NCBI GenBank assembly: GCA_035295745.1
Contig: DATGIL010000065.1
Coordinates: 1 to 64,000 of the forward strand
Direction of reading: 5' to 3'
Length of the DNA: 64,000 bases
DNA from: JAIQFL01 sp035295745
GTDB lineage: Bacteria > Acidobacteriota > Terriglobia > Bryobacterales > Bryobacteraceae
Shown here piece by piece: positions 26,295 to 35,800 of the stretch (positions are counted from its first letter, which is position 1; each line of letters starts with the position of its first letter). The translations under genes and the position numbers were made by a program. The notes under the pieces are model-generated. The model was not told the origin of the DNA, searched no databases, and was given only the letters and a program-made list of their open reading frames with translations.

Positions 26295-28007
26295 ATGATG
26301 AGGGTGCTTCCAGGGTGCGCTGCCACGCTTGCGCTTTTCGTTCCGCTGCTCCTTGCTCAACCGCCGCAGGAGCCTCCCAAAGAGCCCACTGAAAAGGAGA
26401 AGGAAGAGGTCGATTCCGGCATTCCGATCACCAGCGATCTCGTCATTAAATCCTGCTCCCCGTGCCATAAAGCCGACGAAAAACACCGCCTCTCCCGCAT
26501 TTCTTGGCGACGCACGACTCCTGAAGGATGGGAGTTCACCATCAAGCGAATGGTGGGCCTGAACGGCCTCCAGATCAAGCCTGAAGATGCTCGCGAAGTC
26601 CTGAAATACCTTGCCACTAATCTCGGGCTCGCGCCCGAGGAAGCGCGTTCCGCGGCCTTCGAGCCCGAGAAGCGCATGATCGACTACCACTACTCCGATA
26701 AGGACGTCGAGGGTGTCTGCACCAAGTGCCACTCCATGGGACGCGTGGTCTCGCAGCGCCGCAGTGAGGGCGAATGGAAACTGCTCATCGCGATGCATCG
26801 CGGCTACTATCCGCTGTCTGACTTCCAGGCCTTTCGCCGCACCGGCCCGCCGCAAACCCAGCCGGGGCCCGACGGCCGACCTCCCGACAATCGCCACCCC
26901 ATGGACAAGGCCATTCCCAAATTGGCCGAACTACTGCCGCTGAAGACGCCGGAGTGGTCGGCCTGGTCAGCCAATATGCGGGCGCCCAAACTGCAGGGCC
27001 GCTGGGCTTTTTCGGGCTATCAGGCCGGGGTCGGACCTCTGTATGGGGAAACCACCATCAGAGCTTCCGAGAAGGATGATGAATTTCAGACCGAAACTCA
27101 CTACGTGCAGGTGAAGAACGGCGCCAGCGTCGACCGCTCCGGCAAGGCGCTAGTCTACACCGGTTTCCAATGGCGCGGACGCTCCTTCCAGGGCTCCGAT
27201 GAAAAGTCGGCGATGCGCGAAGTGATGCTGCTCGACCGCGACCAGCGCGAACTCACCGGCCGCTGGTTCATGGGCGGCTATGACGAGACGGGCATCGACG
27301 TCACCCTGACCAGACTCGGCAGCGACCCCGTTGTGCTCGGCCTCGAGCACGTCGGTCTGCAGACCGGAGGCACCCGCGAAGCGACCATCCATGGCGCCAA
27401 CTTTCCTTCGGGCCTCAACGCTGCGGCCATCGACTTCGGACGCGGCGTTACCGTCAAACGCATCGTGAGCACCTCGCCCAACATGGTGAAGGTGGAGGTG
27501 GACGTTGCTTCCGACGCCAAACTGGGTCCGCGCGATGTCTCGGTAGCAGGCGCGTTCCGCTCCGGGGCCGCCATGGTCTACGACAAGATCGACGCCATCA
27601 AGGTCTTGCCGCAGGCCGGAATGGCGCGCGTGGGCGGCATCAACTTCCCCAAGCAGTTCCAGCAATTCGAGGCGATCGCTTACCACAATGGCGCGGATGG
27701 CAAGCCCGATACCAAGGACGACCTAAACCTCGGCCCGGTCGAAGTTTCCTGGAGTATCGACGAATACCCGGCTGTGTTCGACGATCACGATAAGGACTAC
27801 GTGGGCAGTCTAGATTCCAATGGGCTGTTCACACCGAATGTCGATGGGCCTAATCCCAAGCGCCCCCGCAATGCTAATAACACCGGCGATGTTTGGGTGG
27901 TGGCCACTTACAAGACTCCTGACGGCAAGACGCTGCGGGCTCGGGCCCACCTGTTGGTGACAGTGCCGTTATACATCCTCTACGATCAGCCCGAGGTGGC
28001 CCAATGA
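26295..28007 (+). CDS. qhnA: Quinohemoprotein amine dehydrogenase, alpha subunit
   Basis: A 570-aa periplasmic dihaem protein. The start at 26295 gives the signal peptide MMRVLPGCAATLALFVPLLL. Two c-type haem sites follow: CSPCH (54-58) and CTKCH (142-146). After the cytochrome-like domain come beta-rich domains with QHNDH alpha landmarks (LQGRWAFSGYQAGVGPLYGE, FPSGLNAAAIDFGRGV). The enzyme oxidises primary amines to aldehydes, passing electrons from the cysteine tryptophylquinone of the gamma subunit through these haems. It heads the qhn operon. Its stop overlaps qhnD by four bases (ATGA). Confidence 0.93.
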   Translation: MMRVLPGCAATLALFVPLLLAQPPQEPPKEPTEKEKEEVDSGIPITSDLVIKSCSPCHKADEKHRLSRISWRRTTPEGWEFTIKRMVGLNGLQIKPEDAREVLKYLATNLGLAPEEARSAAFEPEKRMIDYHYSDKDVEGVCTKCHSMGRVVSQRRSEGEWKLLIAMHRGYYPLSDFQAFRRTGPPQTQPGPDGRPPDNRHPMDKAIPKLAELLPLKTPEWSAWSANMRAPKLQGRWAFSGYQAGVGPLYGETTIRASEKDDEFQTETHYVQVKNGASVDRSGKALVYTGFQWRGRSFQGSDEKSAMREVMLLDRDQRELTGRWFMGGYDETGIDVTLTRLGSDPVVLGLEHVGLQTGGTREATIHGANFPSGLNAAAIDFGRGVTVKRIVSTSPNMVKVEVDVASDAKLGPRDVSVAGAFRSGAAMVYDKIDAIKVLPQAGMARVGGINFPKQFQQFEAIAYHNGADGKPDTKDDLNLGPVEVSWSIDEYPAVFDDHDKDYVGSLDSNGLFTPNVDGPNPKRPRNANNTGDVWVVATYKTPDGKTLRARAHLLVTVPLYILYDQPEVAQ

Positions 28008-29491
28008 CGCCCGCTTTACAGCCGCGCGAATTTCACTCGTTCGGCGCGGCAGGGCGCGAGTTCGTCTACCTGGTTCCCAGCGCCGCTGTCTTCGAGTTGG
28101 ACGACGTCGCCTCGGCGATTCTGGCGCGGTTGGGACAGGGCCCTGCCTCTCCGGCCACGTTGATAGAAGAGTTGAGTTCGCGCTTCCCCGAGCCCGACCT
28201 GCAAGACACCATGTCGGAATTGGTGCGTGTACAAGCCATCGGCGGCGATACGCCGTCGAAAGCGCCGGTACCCAAGATTCTCCCTATCGGCGCAGCCGTG
28301 GGAGCGGAGCCGGGCAAACCGATTCCGCTCACCACCATGGTGCTCAACGTGACCAACCAGTGCAATTTGAGCTGCACCTACTGCTACGAGTACGGCGAAG
28401 ACAAGATTGTCGACACCGAAAACGGCAAGCAGGCCAAGTTCATGAGCGAGGAGACCGCGCGCGAAAGCGTGGAGTTCATGCTGCGCGAGTCAGGACCGAA
28501 TCGCGTGGCGCACCTCACCTTCTTCGGTGGTGAAACGCTCCTCAACCTGCCGGTACTGAAGTTCGCAATCCCGTATGCCCGCCAGCGAGCCGCGGAGATG
28601 GGCAAACAAGTGGACTTCAGTCTCACCACCAACGCCACACTGATGCGGCCCGACGTAATTGAATTCCTGGTGGAGAATCAAGTGGGCGTGACGATCTCGA
28701 TCGACGGCCCGCAGGAGGTGCAGGACCGCTTCCGCATTTTTCACAACGGCACCGGCAGCTACGAGATGGTCGCGCCCAAGATTCGGGAGCTGCTGGCGCG
28801 GCACCGTAGCCGGCCGATTGGCGCCCGCGTCACGCTCACCGCGCAGAATCTCGATATCCGCAAAATCTTTCGCCATCTGCGCGATGAGATCGGCTTCTGG
28901 GAAGTGGGATTCGCACCCGTCACCACGGCGTCGAATCGCCAATATGCCATCGCCGAAGAGGGCTTCGACTCAATGCTCGCGCAGTTCCAGTCGTTGGCGG
29001 CGGAGTTCCTGGCATACGCGGTGGAGGGTCGCCATCACGGTTTCTCAAATGTTAAAGACACGCTCGAAGAGATTCACAAAGGAGTGAGCAAGGCGTATCC
29101 GTGCGGCGCGGGGCTCGGATTGATGGGCGTTTCCACCGATGGCGACGTGGCGCTCTGCCATCGCTTCGCGGGCTCAGAGACCCATAAACTCGGCACCGTA
29201 CGAGACGGCGTCGACCGCCTGGTACAGATCGGATTCCTCGACAAGCATCACATCGACGACAAGACGGATTGCCACCAGTGCTGGGCGCGGCCGCTATGTT
29301 CCGGCGGGTGCTATCACGAAGCGCACACGCGGTACGGCGATACGGCGCACGCCAATTTGCACTACTGCGAGTGGATCCGTGGATGGACAGACACCTGCCT
29401 GAAGATTTACGCGGAGCTCTCCGTACGAAATCCGGGGTATTTGAAACAGTTCGACGAGGAGGTGGAGCATGAAGCATCTCAGGTCAATTAA
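28004..29491 (+). CDS. qhnD: Radical SAM/SPASM maturase QhnD
   Basis: A 495-aa cytosolic enzyme. After an N-terminal domain of about 100 residues resembling a precursor-recognition region, the radical SAM motif is C120-x3-C124-x2-C127 (CNLSCTYC), followed by FFGGETLL and ISIDGP. The C-terminal SPASM region holds cysteines in YPCGAG, DVALCHRF, CHQCWARPLCSGGCYHEA and HYCEW, for auxiliary Fe-S clusters. QhnD forms the Cys-to-Asp/Glu thioether cross-links in the gamma subunit. The gene overlaps qhnA by four bases and qhnC by 23 bases, matching enzyme and substrate. Confidence 0.95.
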   Translation: MTPALQPREFHSFGAAGREFVYLVPSAAVFELDDVASAILARLGQGPASPATLIEELSSRFPEPDLQDTMSELVRVQAIGGDTPSKAPVPKILPIGAAVGAEPGKPIPLTTMVLNVTNQCNLSCTYCYEYGEDKIVDTENGKQAKFMSEETARESVEFMLRESGPNRVAHLTFFGGETLLNLPVLKFAIPYARQRAAEMGKQVDFSLTTNATLMRPDVIEFLVENQVGVTISIDGPQEVQDRFRIFHNGTGSYEMVAPKIRELLARHRSRPIGARVTLTAQNLDIRKIFRHLRDEIGFWEVGFAPVTTASNRQYAIAEEGFDSMLAQFQSLAAEFLAYAVEGRHHGFSNVKDTLEEIHKGVSKAYPCGAGLGLMGVSTDGDVALCHRFAGSETHKLGTVRDGVDRLVQIGFLDKHHIDDKTDCHQCWARPLCSGGCYHEAHTRYGDTAHANLHYCEWIRGWTDTCLKIYAELSVRNPGYLKQFDEEVEHEASQVN

Positions 29492-29807
29492 CCGAAAGGC
29501 CGAGCGCCTTGAGAAATTCGTAGAGGACCCCGATGACGTGGTGGCACTACAGCAGGGATCACAGCCGCCCGCCGCGCCGCACATTCCGCTGGGATGCACG
29601 CTGGTGTTTTCGCCGGGTTGGGAGGCCGACCGGAGCGGAGGCACAGCCGGACTCTGCACGCCGGTCGAACGCGATCTCTTCGACTGCCATGAGGGCTGCT
29701 ACTGGCCGGCGCAGGTACCCGACCAATTAAATCACGCGCAAAACTGGACGTCGAAGTGCGCCTCCGCGCAAAAGGACTGGCGAAAGCTCGATCTGGTGTT
29801 TCCATGA
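29469..29807 (+). CDS. qhnC: Quinohemoprotein amine dehydrogenase, gamma subunit (CTQ)
   Basis: A 112-aa precursor whose mature region begins near residue 37. Every residue modified in the Paracoccus/Pseudomonas subunit is present at the same spacing: C43-E52, C63-D69 and C77-D85 for the thioethers, and C73 with W79 for cysteine tryptophylquinone (mature numbering C7-E16, C27-D33, C41-D49, C37-W43). The CYWPAQVPD core is nearly identical to the family. The leader lacks a Sec signal, as expected for a peptide modified in the cytosol and then exported and trimmed. The start overlaps the 3' end of qhnD. Confidence 0.95.
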   Translation: MKHLRSINRKAERLEKFVEDPDDVVALQQGSQPPAAPHIPLGCTLVFSPGWEADRSGGTAGLCTPVERDLFDCHEGCYWPAQVPDQLNHAQNWTSKCASAQKDWRKLDLVFP

Positions 29808-30880
29808 AGAAGAGTCTGCAATGGGCGGGGCTTCTGCTCCTCGCCCTCTCCGCGTCCGCCGCGGACAAGCTCACCGGCGGCAACGGCACGCTGTATCTGG
29901 GAGGCCGTCCCAACAAGATTTTCATCGTCGACGAGGCCACGGAAAAGGTCACGGGCGAGATTCTGTGCAAGACCGGAACGCCCATCGACCTGACCCTCTC
30001 GCAGGACAAGAAGCGCTTCTACCTGCTGAATATCGCCTTCGAAGACATTGAGATCGTCGACATCGCGTCCAAGCAGGTGATCGACACTTTCCGCTTGAGT
30101 GAAGGCACCAAAAAGGCGCGGGTCTTCGGCTTTGAGGCTGACCCGCTCAATCGCTTCATGGTGATCCTCACCAAGACCGCCAACAAGCAGATCGACCGTT
30201 TCGATATCAGCGCACCCACGCTGCAACTCTACGACCTGAAAGAACACAAGGTCACCCGCACGATTCCGTGGCCCAATGGCGAAGAGCGCGAGTTTGCCAA
30301 CATTCGCTTCTCGCCCGATGGCAAGTTCCTTTACTTCTTCGGAGATGATGTCCTCGTCTACGATACGAAAGACTTCAAGCAGGTGGACAAGTGGGAGTTA
30401 TCACGGCCCCTCGAGGATGGCTTCGGCCGCATCAATTTCAACAGTCTCGACGACACCAACGAAGAACCCGGCTACCTCACCGGCCTGTTCACAGTGCAGG
30501 ATCCGGTGCAGAATCGCCGCATCATGGGAGTGGCGCGCGTCAATCTCGAAAAGAAGAGCGTCGACTGGTATCCTCTCGGTCCCGCGACGGGAGTCGGTTT
30601 CGCGCTGGCGCCGGGCCGGCAGTGGGGCTACGGATTGCATCAGGAGATCGGCAAATACGAGTTCTGGTCGTTTGATCTGGCGCATCATACACTGGGTCCG
30701 CACGTAGAGTTTCCAGGACGTCCCCGTATGGGATTGAAAGTCAGTTCCAACGGCAAGGTACTCTACGTTCACGTGGCCGGAAACACGATCGACTTATACG
30801 ACGCGTCTAACTTCAAATACATGCGCACCATCACTCTTGATGCCGACATGACGACGAATCTTTATGTCATGCCCCGTTGA
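29804..30880 (+). CDS. qhnB: Quinohemoprotein amine dehydrogenase, beta subunit
   Basis: A 358-aa periplasmic protein. The ATG at 29804 overlaps the qhnC stop (ATGA) and gives the signal peptide MKKSLQWAGLLLLALSASAA. The mature chain is a seven-bladed propeller with repeats such as GRPNKIFIVDEATEKVTGEI, FSPDGKFLYFFGDDVLVYDT and VSSNGKVLYVHVAGNTIDLY. In the known enzyme this subunit helps hold the cofactor-bearing gamma subunit. It is the last structural gene before a REP-like repeat. Confidence 0.93.
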   Translation: MKKSLQWAGLLLLALSASAADKLTGGNGTLYLGGRPNKIFIVDEATEKVTGEILCKTGTPIDLTLSQDKKRFYLLNIAFEDIEIVDIASKQVIDTFRLSEGTKKARVFGFEADPLNRFMVILTKTANKQIDRFDISAPTLQLYDLKEHKVTRTIPWPNGEEREFANIRFSPDGKFLYFFGDDVLVYDTKDFKQVDKWELSRPLEDGFGRINFNSLDDTNEEPGYLTGLFTVQDPVQNRRIMGVARVNLEKKSVDWYPLGPATGVGFALAPGRQWGYGLHQEIGKYEFWSFDLAHHTLGPHVEFPGRPRMGLKVSSNGKVLYVHVAGNTIDLYDASNFKYMRTITLDADMTTNLYVMPR

Positions 30881-30886
30881 GTTTCG

Positions 30887-30937
30887 GTGGCGCAAACACT
30901 CCGGTTTGCCCGCGTCGAGACTTATCTCGACGCTTTT
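30887..30937 (+). repeat. Single copy of the double-hairpin repeat
   Basis: It repeats the left end of the 25910-26217 element. GCAAAC/GTTTGC (30892-30897/30904-30909) is the first hairpin and GCGTCGAGA-CTTA-TCTCGACGC (30912-30933) the second. Compared with the first copy, the pair G25920-C25927 is replaced by C30897-G30904, a compensatory change that keeps the stem. It lies between qhnB and qhnE. Confidence 0.65.
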
Positions 30938-30975
30938 CGTCTGTCCGCCGTGTCTGACTCTCTCAACTAACTCCG

Positions 30976-31611
30976 ATGCCTTCTCATGGACCCTGCCGCA
31001 TAGGAATTATCGATAGCGGCATCCACGTTGGCCATCCCCATGTTCCAAGTATCTCCGGAGGCATCGCCATCTCACGCGATGGCCTCATCGGAACCGATTT
31101 CATCGACCGTATTGGACACGGAACGGCCGTCGCCGCCGCCATTCGCGAGAAGGCGCCCACCGCCGAGATCTTCGCCGTCAAGATCTTTCACGACCGCCTC
31201 GCCACCCGCCTCGGCCCCCTGGTCCGCGCCATCGAATGGTGCGTCGAAAACGGCATGGACTTCATCAATCTCAGCCTCGGCACCACCAATCCCGCCCACG
31301 AGAGCGCGCTTCGTGGCGCAATCGAACTCGTACGGGCTGCGGCCATCACGCTCGTCTCAGCTTACGAAGAGGCAGGCACACGCTGGCTTCCCGGCTCTCT
31401 GGCCGGCGTCACTCCCGCAGCGCTGGACTGGGACTGCCCTCGTGAACAGGTTCGCATAAGCCAACTGCCCGATGGACGAATGCTTTATCGTGCCTCAGGC
31501 TATCCCAGACCTATCCCGGGACTACCCCTGGAGCGGAATCTCAAGGGCATCAGCTTCGCCGTTGCGAACGTCACGGGCTCCCTGGCTGCGGGGCTTCCCG
31601 TAGGCCATTAG
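30976..31611 (+). CDS. qhnE: Subtilisin-like protease QhnE
   Basis: A 211-aa S8-type serine protease without a signal peptide. The triad is visible: Asp in IGIIDSGIH, His in RIGHGTAVAAAI and Ser in GISFAVANVTG, with INLSLGTTNP near the oxyanion hole. In Paracoccus, QhnE removes the N-terminal leader of the cross-linked gamma subunit. The short length agrees with that role. The gene follows qhnB by 95 bases containing a repeat. Its C-terminus ends immediately at a CusA-like remnant, so loss of a few terminal residues by recombination is possible. The flavin monooxygenase and exporter known from other qhn loci are not in the window. Confidence 0.88.
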   Translation: MPSHGPCRIGIIDSGIHVGHPHVPSISGGIAISRDGLIGTDFIDRIGHGTAVAAAIREKAPTAEIFAVKIFHDRLATRLGPLVRAIEWCVENGMDFINLSLGTTNPAHESALRGAIELVRAAAITLVSAYEEAGTRWLPGSLAGVTPAALDWDCPREQVRISQLPDGRMLYRASGYPRPIPGLPLERNLKGISFAVANVTGSLAAGLPVGH

Positions 31612-32282
31612 TGAGGGTTTTCCCGACTGTCAGAAACGCCGGCCGCGACTGCGGCAGTTACCTGGAGGAGGCGCGGAACGCTGTCGGCGACCGCGTGAAG
31701 CTTCCGCCCGGTTGCGCGCTGTCATGGAGTGGCCAGTTCGAAGCCATGGCACGAGTCCGCAAGCGCTTGCAGGTGGTGGTGCCGTTCACGCTATTGCTTG
31801 TGCTTCTGCTGCTCTACGCGAATCTTCGTTCGTGGGGAAAGACGGCGCTGGTGCTCGCGGCGGTTCCATTCTCGGCGGTGGGCGCGGTTTGGCTGCTGTA
31901 CCTACTGGGCTCCCACATGAGCATCGCCACATGGGCTGGGCTCATCGCGCTGATGGGAGTAGACGCAGAGACCGGCGTCTTCATGCTCCTGTACCTAGAC
32001 CTCGCGATGGAGGAACGCCGCCGGCTCGGAATGTTGCGCGACCGTTACGATCTTGAAGAGGCTATGGTAGAAGGCGCTGCACGGAGGATCCGCTAAGGTA
32101 ATGACGGTGATGTGCATGCTCGCGGGTCTCGCCCCAATTCTGTGGTCCACTGGCGCAGGGTCGGACGTGATGAAGCGCATCGCGGCTCCGATGATGGGCG
32201 GAATTGTCACATCGTTCCTGCTGGAACTGGCTGTCTACCCCGCGCTCTACAGCATTCGAAAGCGGACTACAGCGCGTTCCGT
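31611..32282 (+). pseudogene. CusA/CzcA heavy-metal RND pump remnant
   Basis: Only about the last 220 residues of a roughly 1040-residue RND pump remain, in two frames. The first (31611-32096) reads VKLPPGCALSWSGQFEAMAR, VVVPFTLLLVLLLLYANLRS, then SIATWAGLIALMGVDAETGV and FMLLYLDLA. The second resumes at 32101 with MTVMCMLAGLAPILWSTGAG, SDVMKRIAAPMMGGIVTSFL and LELAVYPALYS. A two-base loss at RIR(P)KVMTV near 32095 explains the break. All periplasmic N-terminal domains are missing, so it cannot work as a pump. Confidence 0.88.
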
Positions 32283-32294
32283 AGCGCTGTCACC

Positions 32295-32864
32295 TCACGC
32301 TAGGTGCCACCGCGCGAGCTTTAAAGAAAGGATTAGCAGGGCAATCCCCGAACTCAGCAGCAGCGCGCATGAAGGCTCCGGGGTGCTGGTGGTTGAAGAG
32401 CTGACAGTCGCTGAATAGGCTACGGCGGTGTCAATGGCATCTGCGATGAAGCTTCCGCCATTCAGCGGGTCTCCATCCCACAACTGCCCCCTCAACACGA
32501 AGTTGCCGCTGTTCACGAACCCGGCCGGCGCAGATGGGTCCCACTGCAACTCGAAGAGTCCGATGCTGTTCACCGGATCGAACACCTCCGTTACTGTTGC
32601 TCCGGGCGCCAGGATCGGAAAATCGAAGATCAGCGTGGGCGTGCCGTTCGAGAACGAATCCGAATTCAGGTCGGAGGACATGAACCAATCCGAAGGATCG
32701 GTATTTGTGAGGGAGTATCCCCAGCCCACGAGCGATCCCGGCGCTCCGAAGACGTTGCCATCGGGCGGAAGCAGGGTAAACACAGCATCGGCCGAGAGAG
32801 GGCCCGTCGAAAGAAGCAACAATCCCGTTACCAGTATCGATTGCAAGAATAGCCTGTTTCTCAT
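32295..32864 (-). CDS. PEP-CTERM sorted exported protein
   Basis: A 189-aa protein with a signal peptide (FLQSILVTGLLLLSTGP) and a C-terminal sorting tag: TPEPS, a hydrophobic helix (CALLLSSGIALLILSLKLA) and a basic end (RWHLA). This is the PEP-CTERM signal processed by exosortase. The body is beta-rich, with GWGYSLTNTDPSDWF and GTPTLIFDFPILAPGATVTE, a pattern seen in many acidobacterial PEP-CTERM proteins. It starts 16 bases after the large SBBP gene and is probably co-transcribed with it. No exosortase gene is in the window. Confidence 0.9.
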   Translation of the reverse strand: MRNRLFLQSILVTGLLLLSTGPLSADAVFTLLPPDGNVFGAPGSLVGWGYSLTNTDPSDWFMSSDLNSDSFSNGTPTLIFDFPILAPGATVTEVFDPVNSIGLFELQWDPSAPAGFVNSGNFVLRGQLWDGDPLNGGSFIADAIDTAVAYSATVSSSTTSTPEPSCALLLSSGIALLILSLKLARWHLA

Positions 32865-32880
32865 ATAGCATCCCTACGAT

Positions 32881-35800
32881 TTATGGAATGATCGTTTGCG
32901 CGATCGAGAAGCTGTAGCCGTTCCCCGACGCATCTTGTATCGTTCCGCCTTCTGTGGCTGAAAACCGGGTCACGGTGTTTGGCACATTGAAGGTGAATGG
33001 CACAGTGGTTGATGCCCCAATAGCCAAAGAGCCGACCGCAAGGGGTAGGGTTGGGCCGCTGAGCGTAACCGTACCGATACCACTCAACGTGCGCAATGTG
33101 ATTTGGTTAATGTTGACGGCCTGGGCTGCCGTGAGGCCGTTGTTCGTAAGCTGAAGGCTTGCGGTCACGGTTGTGCCCGATTGGGCGACACTCAGCACTT
33201 GGGCACTCAGACTCGGCGGGCCGCACGGGCCCGTGGCGGTCAGCGTTGTTGACGCTTCCGGGAAGGTCTTCACGGCCTCCACGTTGCCCGTGAGGTCGGT
33301 GGCGATGGTGTAGAACGCGTACGTGTGCCCAACGCTGCCGCTAAACGTGCCCGCCGTAGCGGTTGTATTTGAGAGCCAGGATGTGAAGGCACCTCCGTTA
33401 TCCGACACGTAGACCGTGAAGCCTTGCAGGCCGCTTCCTAGGTCGTTCCCGGACCAGCCTATGCGGAAGCTCGGGCAAGTTGAGGCCACCGGCAGGGCGG
33501 CGACTCTGCTCACCGGAGGCTTGTTGTCGATAGTGTTGACCCAAGTTTGTGTGCTCATTGGCGTTTGCCCGTCGAAAACGACAGTCGCTTGATCAGAGAC
33601 TTGGGTTCCATTCGCGATACCCGGTTTGGGCGTCACGCTAAAGGAGACGTTGGCCCCGGCGCCGGGAGGGAGGAATCCGACCAATGGATTAAAGGGCGGC
33701 AGTCCAGTGGTCGGGTCTATGGACTTGAAAGTCCAGGTGAGCGTCTGTGTAGTTAGATCCAGCTTCGCCTCCACGTTTACAAGAAGACTCTCTGTGGGTC
33801 GCAGGTCAACGTTCGTCATGAATTCATTTATCCCCGCCGCTGGGTTGAACGAGCCCGGAGGGATCAGGACCTGTATATTGATCGAGCCGTTCGGAATGCT
33901 GATGAGCGGCAATGCGAGCGTGGCTAAGTTCACGCTCGCGCCTAACGGCTGGGTAACGATAACTTGCTGAGCGGGCACTGGGGCTGTCGGCTCGTTACTG
34001 AAGGAGATTTCGTAAGTCAGAGCCGTCACCCCTGCAATCCAGTGCTGATTGCCGATCCCCGAGGGTCCGATGAGATAATTGGGGTCGGCTGGCTCCGCAC
34101 ACGGTAATTGGTCAGATAAGCAAATCTGCGGCCCTGGGGTCTGGGAGTTCGCGAGGCAGGACTTTATGCCCGGCCATGCGGGAACGCCACACGCGGCGCC
34201 ACCTAGGAGACAGTCCGTGACGCACAATGCTATGCCAAGTGGGGTCTCGGCTGCCGCACAGGTTCCTTGACACGTCCTTGCCGCGAAGTAGCAGGCGGTG
34301 CCGACGCCAAACGTATTAGTGTTAGCCAAACAGCTTTCGAACTGGGTCCAATCAGTGCTCGGGGCGGAGTTGATGCACACCTGGGCACCGAGCGGTGGGT
34401 TGTTACATGCGGTCGCAACCTGTGCCGCTGCCGTTGTCGTGAATGTTTGCGAACCTCCCGGCGCCGTCGGAGCGCTGGAATGGACGTCGAATTCGTCCCC
34501 CGGCTTTCCGAATCCCGGAGGACTGCTGGAGGTTAGCGTGAACGGCGGACTTAATGGCAGCGAAACAATTCCGCCTGTCGAGTCGATGCTGCCGGTGTTC
34601 GAGACCGTCACCAACTCGACGGCATCAGCGGGGCCCAGCGACACTTCTACCGGAACTTTGCGAACCTCCAAACCTGTGAGATAGAGTCGAATGTTCGGTG
34701 CGCCTCCTTGCTGAACCGTAAACGCTTGCGGGAGCGTAACCAACGTACCGTCCGGATTCGTCACCACGACATTGCACGGACCCGCTGATGCCACTGTGAG
34801 GTCAAAAGTGGTGTTGAGAAGCCTACCGCCTGGGCCAACGCTGACGTTTGCTCCCACAACCGATTGGCCACCGCAATTCAAGTGCGCTATGACGCCAGCG
34901 TGGAACCCACTACCGACGATCTGCGGACTGACCGTCCCGGCATTTCCGCCAAAACTCGGGACGATCCCGGTAATCGACAACCCTCCGGGCGCACCAAGCG
35001 GAAACTTCGTCACGAAAATATCACCGCAGGGGGTAAAGTTACAGTCCCCACCGTTGCCGCCATATACGGGCTGGAATGCAAACGGTGTGATTGGGAAATC
35101 GATGGACGAAGTAGTGCCGGTGACGTAAGCGTCGCCCGTGACATCGACAGCGACACCAGCAGCGTAATCGTCACCGCTTCCCCCTAAGTAGGTCGAATAG
35201 ATGAGGCTCGAACCGGAAGCATTCAGCTCCGTGAGAAACGCGTCGTACGAGACACCGTGGAATGCGCTTTGGAATGCATTCGGCGTGACCGGGAAACTGC
35301 GCGACCCAGTCGTCCCAACTAGGTATGCATCATTTGATGAGTCAAGTGCAATTCCCGATACGCCGACCAAGCAGGATCCGGGACCGGTTCCAAAGATGAG
35401 GGTCGAGAAGATCAGCGCACTGCCTCCCGCGTTGAGCTTAGCCAGGAAGCCTGCGGTGGAGCAGGTTGAACTGCTTTGAAATGAGCCCGCCGTCGTCGGG
35501 AAATTTAAGGAATTCGTATTGCCCGCGACGTGCGCATTGCCTGAAGAGTCTACCGCGATAGCGTAACCGTAGTCCCCCACACTGGCGCTGCCACCAGTGT
35601 TGCCCACGTTGCCACCCAGATAGCTGGCATATATGAGGCCTGTCGGACCTGCAATGTTGGGATTCAATTTCGCAACGAACCCGGTAGAGCACTGAGCGTT
35701 TCCGGCACCCGTTCCGCAGTTCGCTTGATTGTCCGTGGCCTGGAATGCGCTCGGGGTAACCGGAAAATGGGAGCTGAATGTGTTGCCTGTAATGTAGGCA

